Below are positions 58,240 through 64,000 of a stretch of DNA of 64,000 bases, one piece after another. The notes under the pieces are model-generated. The model was not told the origin of the DNA. It worked only from the letters and a program-made list of their open reading frames with translations, and made no database searches. This DNA comes from Euonymus europaeus (lineage: Eukaryota > Streptophyta > Magnoliopsida > Celastrales > Celastraceae): NCBI GenBank assembly GCA_963580455.1, contig OY756964.1, forward strand, positions 20,124,001 to 20,188,000, read 5' to 3'. The translations under genes and the position numbers were made by a program. Position 1 is the stretch's first letter. The number at the start of each line of letters is the position of its first letter.

Positions 58240-59619
58240 AAGCCTTTTACCTGTTATTGTTTATAACTTCATCTTTGAGGCTTGCTGTTGATTATTGCCC
58301 GGAAATGCTGAACATAAATAAGGATTTGTGTACATAATCTATGTGGCATGTTGATTATGCATGCCACATAGATTTTTTGGAAAATAATTTTTTTTGTCTT
58401 ATTAGAAATAAATTTAATTTCAACCCAAATTTAAACACATTTCCGTTTTTGTCTCTTGTTTCATTAACTGCACAATTGATTATGGTTAATTTAATTATTA
58501 TTTTATTCTCTCTCTTGTGTACCTCATGCACCATCTTCTCCATCATCTACACCATCCATCTCTTTCTCTTACTTTCGGACAATAAAACGTTGATGCTAAA
58601 AAAAATAGGTTATAGGTCGTGTTTTTTGGTGAGATAAGTTGGACCGTTGATTTCACATTTTTTTATGTACGATCCATGTAATAATAGCATAGATCTATGT
58701 TATCATAGGATTTTAAAGAAAGATTGTTGAGGATTCGTTAATAAAATTGTTCATTAAATGATTTTTTTTCCTTAAAAATCGTAAATTTCAAAATTTTGAG
58801 TATTCTGGATCTAATTACATTATTCCGAACTTATAATGCAATTACATATCTATGTATAACTTGAGAAATTTTGTTGTATTTTTTTATCATGTTTTCCTAA
58901 GCTTGGGCAAATATCATAGCACAATGATGTTCAGATTTTTACGTCCATTTCCCTTACTTTTGTGTGCTTAGTGATGTCTTGACAATGTAATAAACATTTG
59001 TAGTATATTGGGGCAATGTAATTATTGCACTTTGTCCTAGATTTATGTCTTGACAATGTAATTTGTCTGACTTTTTTATTTGTTTTTTGCACGGTGTGTC
59101 ACTATCTAATTCTAACAACAATTAGATTACTCCATGTATTAGGTATTTACATTGTCTTTATCCAATGCAATAAAAAAACATATCTCACCAAGTGTTTTTT
59201 TAATGTAATTATAGTTGTCAACTTAAATATCAAAATGTAATAATTTCATGTCCATGAAAACTTGACATTCGAACACGAGACCCCTAGTCAAGACATGCAT
59301 AAATTAATTCAATGACTTATGCAATTGTGTTGACCATTAGATAGAGCTTTATTACATTGTCTTTTTATTTTGCTAGTGACTTATTCAATTGTGTTTGAAT
59401 TTGGCAATGCATTATTAGCTTATGTACTAGTTTCTCACTCTCTTATTCCATTGTTTTTTAGTCATTATCACATTGTGTTGACCATTAGACAATGTCTTAT
59501 TACATTGTATTTAATATTGACAGTTTTTTATTATAATGCGTATTGTCATATTAATCTTGAGGTTTTCTAATAGAGTTTTCAGCACTCCCATATTAGATTT
59601 GAACTATATTTTTTTATAA
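58240..59619. other. AT-rich with dispersed CAATGTAA motifs
   Basis: No gene. Short motifs CAATGTAA / TTACATTG recur between about 58985 and 60380, on both strands. Confidence 0.45.
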
Positions 59620-60183
59620 AGCTTGCGAGACTTCTTCGATGAAGTAACTAGGGGTGGAAGTTTGGGTTTTCAATTCGATTTGAGACTGAAATCGAAATAA
59701 CCGAAAACCAAACTTACCCAAATATGTAAAACCGAACCGAACCGAATAACAAAGAAAACCAAACTGAACCGAACCGTTTAATACGGTTTGGTTTTTCGAT
59801 TTAAACCGATTTTGTCAAATATATGTTGTATTTGAGTATTTATGACATACATTTACCTACCTAATTAGTAAATAAGTAATAATTAATTAATATTATATAT
59901 ATAAATTTAAAATATGTAAATGAACTTCGGTTTTCTGTTTAAAACCGAAATTATTTTTCATAAACCGAAAACCGAACTTCTAAAAAACATAAAACCGAAC
60001 CGAACTTTGTTTTACGGTTCGGATTTCGGTTTGGTTCGGTTTCTTCCACCCCTAGAAGTAACCTTGAAATTCCCAGAAACTTTTGAATTATGTTTAGATC
60101 GTGATAAACTATCCTTCGCTATCTACGATAAGGACTGCAAATTATTAACCATGTCATGGCCATACAAGCACATTGTCACATAA
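59620..60183 (+). pseudogene. unknown reading-frame remnant split by a MITE
   Basis: Removing the hAT MITE (59649-60054) and one target-duplication copy leaves an open stretch of about 54 codons reading SLRDFFDEVTLKFPETFE, then LCLDRDKLSFAIYDKDCK and a stop at 60181-60183. It looks protein-like in composition but I recognise no family, and no upstream exon is visible. Confidence 0.35.
59649..60054. mobile_element. hAT-type MITE
   Basis: 406 bp with ends TAGGGGTGGAAG and CTTCCACCCCTA-type inverse, typical of hAT, flanked by the perfect 8-bp target duplication GAAGTAAC (59641-59648, 60055-60062). The interior is rich in AACCGAA / TTCGGTT motifs, giving extensive self-complementarity. No transposase. 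Confidence 0.9.
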
Positions 60184-61680
60184 TAATGCAATATTCATTT
60201 TTAAAAACCTAATGAAATAGGAACGCATAGAGCAATGCAATAGTCATTTTGAACTATGCAATGTAACAACAATTAAAGTTAACACTCCTATGTAATTACT
60301 ATATTATATGTACAATGTTATAGCACCAATGTAACAAAAATCTTATCATTTTTGTTAAGGAGAGTGATATTATTAATGTAATAACACCCAACAACATCGT
60401 AATTTACCATATCAAACTAATTAAAATAAATGTAATACCCATGTCAATCCACGATGTAAATGATATTACTGTAGTACAAAATAACCCAAAATGCAGCATC
60501 AAAAGGGTTCATAAATATGAAAAGTCATCTCCCATTGGTGATAATGACTATTCAAAACAATGTTACTCATCTTCCATTAGTAAGGACGTATTAACAAAAA
60601 ATCTTCACTTATTTCTCAAAAAGTTCAACTACCACTATTCAAAATCCAAAGCCATTTAAATGAAATTGAATATGCCACAATGGAATTTCTCATACTGTAA
60701 ATAACTTTCAGATCTTGTAGTTATTTGTGGAGGGTAAAAAGCAGCAACTCGCTACAGAAGCACTATAGGAAAAAGGTCGAGGTCGTCCAAAAAAATGGAG
60801 TATATAACTGCAGAAAATATGTGACACACAGTGTGGCCAAAACTAGCGATGGCCAGAGCAAAGGCAGAAGTCGTCGAAAAAAAAAATAGATCACATCGAA
60901 GATGATGGAGAAAATATGGTAGAGATGGAGAAGATGGCAAGTAAAAAATGGAGGAAATGGTGGAGCTACCGGAGCAAATTTTTGGTGCAAATGTCTGAAT
61001 GGGTTTCATAAACCCATATGTGAAAAATTGTGCTAGTAACTATAGTTATTAAACCATGGTCAAGAATGTAATAATGATCATATTTCAAATTTTGGAATTT
61101 CAAAAAATCTGACCTAGATTGCCAACGTGGCTTGCCACATGTGTTATGTACATTAGGGATATCAATGTTTATGTACAACTAGTACTGCCATTAATGTTGT
61201 GCTCCTTAAATATATTTTTGAAAAATGTTTTTTAATTTGTGCTACTACTATCCCTGTATGTAATTAGTCACACCATTTGAAACAAAATATATGTTTTTTC
61301 TCCAATAATGAACCACGCATCACAGCATTTGAAACAACAAACATGCCATCATTTGAAATATCATATACGCTACCATCATATATGTCAAATTAGATGTTGA
61401 TTACAAAATTGCTTACCAAACACTACTAGTTTATGAAAGCATTTTTATTTACTGGTTTCCTAGTGCAATTGATGGCATTGCTTTACATGATATTGAGTCT
61501 GAACTGACAATAATTATAAGTTCAATTGATGCATGATGTGAAATCCTGTGACCGTCTAGGGGATGTCGTGTGAGAACTTTTTTTTGTTAGTGAAGGCATT
61601 TAACATTTCTTATGTGTTTAATTGCATAATTTTCTTGATAAGTTGCTGCAACTTTTTTTTGAAGGGCTTGTTAATACATG
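60184..61680. other. AT-rich intergenic, no gene
   Basis: No supported frame. Small open frames near 60441 and on the minus strand near 61000-60750 have no recognisable motifs. Confidence 0.4.
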
Positions 61681-61699
61681 GAGGTCGTTTGTGATGCAG

Positions 61700-61774
61700 A
61701 ATGCAGCAGGAGAGGAAATTAATGAAAATTATGTCACGTCTGAGGATATTTGGTCTCCTGGGGTGAGGCCATAA
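61700..61774 (+). other. possible terminal exon, unassigned
   Basis: After a good splice acceptor (GATGCAG) the plus strand is open for 24 codons, NAAGEEINENYVTSED then IWSPGVRP and a stop. The following sequence has UTR-like and T-rich intron-like character to about 63100. No upstream exon was found, so this could be chance. Confidence 0.2.
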
Positions 61775-63890
61775 AAAGCTCAGTGTTGTATCTTTTTGAG
61801 CTAGAAGCACTGTTTTTCTTTCTGTAATATGCATCTAAACATTGCCAGAACTGAGAACACCCGAGTGCTGAGTTTCTGATGATGTTGCTATATGTCTGAG
61901 GTTTGTGTTTGCTTCCTTAATAGTGATCACTTTCTTGTTGATTCAAGATGTTTCAGATTTGGAGAGAAAATCAATGTTTGATCTTATATGTGAATTATTG
62001 CCTGAAAAGTGCTTGGCTTTGAATTACATGGTGGTTAGTTGTTTCTTTTGGTAAGAGTGGAAGCATCTAATTTTGATGAATGTCCGAGTTCCCGGTTTGG
62101 CATGAATTTTCAAGTGGGTGAGATTAGGCAAAAAGACTTAACAATAGAGGTGCATGATGGTATTTTTTTCATCATCCTCGATCAATTTGATTTTACCTAC
62201 ATGTAGTTCTGCCTACCTGTGAATCTGTGTATCTATCAGAACATTCCATGTCTATGGGTGGTCTAAGGTGATACAATGGAGAAGGACGATAAGGGAGGTG
62301 CTTCATTGGAGATAATATAGTGGGACTAATCAGACTATTGGAAATGTCTGCATGTGTGCTTCATTCTTTTAGGAATTTACGAACTAGTTTCATACTTATT
62401 TGATCGATTCTTAGTTGACATACTTGGTGCTTTGGGGAAAATGCTGAGTTTGTTCTTTATTTTTGTGACAACTAAATGATTTTGTTTATCTTGTTGGTCA
62501 TGAATAATAGCTTTTGGAGGTTCTTGGTCCTGTGCACCTGAGTTATAACAGTTTTTGCTGTAATCCTAAATACATGCATCTATGTATCTGCTGAATGCAG
62601 TGGGTTCAACTTGAATGATCAGGTTCAGTGACATGTACTGCTTTTCACTTCTGCCTGTTTTTGTGTCATGCCTCACATTGATTAAAGGCATTCATCATAA
62701 GTTTGAATTTTAAAGCGGAGTGGGTTTAGCCATAGTTGTTTGCTAACTAAGAATAAGGTAAACTATGATCCATGAGTGATGTTGCGGTTCCTATTCCTGT
62801 TGTATTGGCAGCTATGACTAGAAAATGGTGGAAACCACTGGGAGCTATTAATATTTTGAAAGACTTTGTACTGCATGATTCATGCGAACTTTTTCCTTAG
62901 TTTTTCTTTTGGGGAATACGGTTGTTGACAACCATTTGCTGTCGGAATATGTTAGAGGTGTGGCCTTACGTAGTAGTTTGATCTTTCACTTGTTGCAAAC
63001 CTCATAACTAAAGGAAAAAAGAAACGACGTGAAACAAACTTTAGTACTTTTGATAGCTTTTTGTTCTTATGATCCATTGCTGCTAGCATTGGTTGGCCAG
63101 TTATGACTGATTAGTATCTCGCTCGAGTTTTAAGTTTTATACTATGGAGTATGGACCCAAATCTGGCAGTTGGGAAGCTAGTGACTTCTATCTATGGAGA
63201 TGGAGAAAACTGTGAAGACTGTAAGAGGAACTTTAATTTGTTCTGCCATTTCGATCACCTTCTAGCCTTCTGTGTTTATGTTTGCATGGGCTCCCCACAG
63301 TGTTACTTCGTCACAAATAGAACGCCTTTATGTTTGATCAATACTTGTAGTTTGCCGTTTGATAATTAGACGTGAATGAATGATAGTTGTAATGGTCATT
63401 GTCTAAGAATCCTCTTCGCATGAACTTTGGCTATTGCTTTGTTCTTTGTGTACCATATGGCCCTATATACATACATACATATACATATATATATATATAT
63501 ATCGAGAATATTTCTTTTCAGTTGAGCATAATATTAGTAGTTCAAAGATCCTGCTCCACCAGTTTTCAGATACTAGTTGATTTGTGGCTGTCAAATCCAA
63601 ATAATCTGCTTTATTAGCACATGGGTCGCATGGTTGCAATTTGTAGCTATCTTCACTATGATGGAACTTAGAAACTTTTGGACCTCGCTTTTTTTTTTTC
63701 TCTGTCATTTCAATTTTCCCTTGGCCCAGTGGTTGGGGCTATGCAAATTCAATTCTTGATATAGCACATTTTAGACACATATTATGTGGGCTTAAATTAA
63801 ATTCTACATATATCCTGTCTAATATATATAAATACAGACTTAAAAAATAGATCTAAGCTAAAATACACGGCTGAGATTTGCTTGGGAGGA
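61775..63890. other. T-rich non-coding sequence
   Basis: Composition resembles introns or a 3' untranslated region, and includes an (AT) run at about 63487-63502. No coding exon, terminal repeat or RNA gene supported. Near 63725 CCCAGTGGTTGGGGCT resembles a SINE A-box region but no B-box follows clearly. Confidence 0.4.
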
Positions 63891-64000
63891 CGAACCCCTT
63901 CAAACTCTTGCTTGGCATGAACACCTTAAGGTGTTCGGAATGATTCACGAATTCCTCTCGACACTCCTTTTCTCAATCCCTCATTTTGAGAGGTTGGAAG
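63891..64000. mobile_element. MITE copy running off the window
   Basis: Starts GCTTGGGAGGACGAACC and contains AACACCTTAAGGTGTTCGG and CTCATTTTGAGAGGTT; inverted relative to the MITE at 47389-47627. Truncated by the window end. Confidence 0.55.

Noticed and set aside
63151..63369. Plus-strand ORF starting MDPNLAVGKLVTSIYGDG
   Set aside because: No family recognised, turns into intron-like sequence after about 25 codons, no clear splice partners.

Overview
The window looks like AT-rich nuclear DNA of a flowering plant, most likely a eudicot. It has spliced genes with GT-AG introns, plant-specific proteins, and a dense mosaic of plant transposons. I cannot name the species. All protein identities come from reading translated motifs and remembering families; no search was run.

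Five genes look intact: (1) 2628-7239 (+), a JAC1/auxilin-like J-domain protein in nine exons; (2) 12322-18528 (-), lysophospholipid acyltransferase LPEAT1 in eight exons, with a SINE and MITEs in its introns; (3) 31016-31801 (-), a single-exon PEX11A-type peroxisomal protein; (4) 43945-44553 (-), an ER-lumen small heat shock protein ending in KQEL, with a heat shock element beside its TATA box; (5) 52717-53619 (-), an ELO-like membrane protein whose usual histidine box is replaced. They have unrelated roles (chloroplast movement, phospholipid acylation, peroxisome division, ER proteostasis, lipid elongation) and are not an operon-like set.

Region by region: 0-2.3 kb holds a MULE transposase relic, a perfect 64-bp tandem duplication and an inverted-repeat element. 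2.4-7.3 kb is JAC1. 7.3-12 kb has MITE relics and a copia RNase H scrap. 12-18.5 kb is LPEAT1. 19-27 kb is a decayed MULE carrying a FAR1-type transposase, interrupted by a complete 5.1-kb Ty1/copia element (minus strand, 169-bp LTRs, TSD AACAC). 27.1-28.8 kb is a second MULE-like element hit by a tandem SINE dimer. 31-32 kb is PEX11A. 32202-36447 is a Helitron that starts about 400 bp upstream of PEX11A and carries a chimeric Pif1-helicase/F-box-like reading frame, reductase exon fragments and scattered copies of its own 5' end. 38393-43310 is a second copia element (plus strand, TSD TTGAT) with a long uninterrupted pol but a gag missing its N-terminal part. 44-47 kb has the heat shock gene and a long direct duplication around inverted repeats. 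48.5-49.6 kb is a thaumatin-like pseudogene broken by a 222-bp foldback retroelement with a primer binding site at its centre. 50-54 kb has a MITE and the ELO-like gene. 54-64 kb has duplicated segments, an organellar large-subunit rRNA fragment, a hAT MITE splitting an unknown reading frame, and mostly uninformative AT-rich sequence.

The most unusual structures are the Helitron with its chimeric frame and junction-associated 5'-end fragments, and the foldback retroelement at 49.2 kb. I found no CRISPR array, operon or obviously novel enzymatic system.
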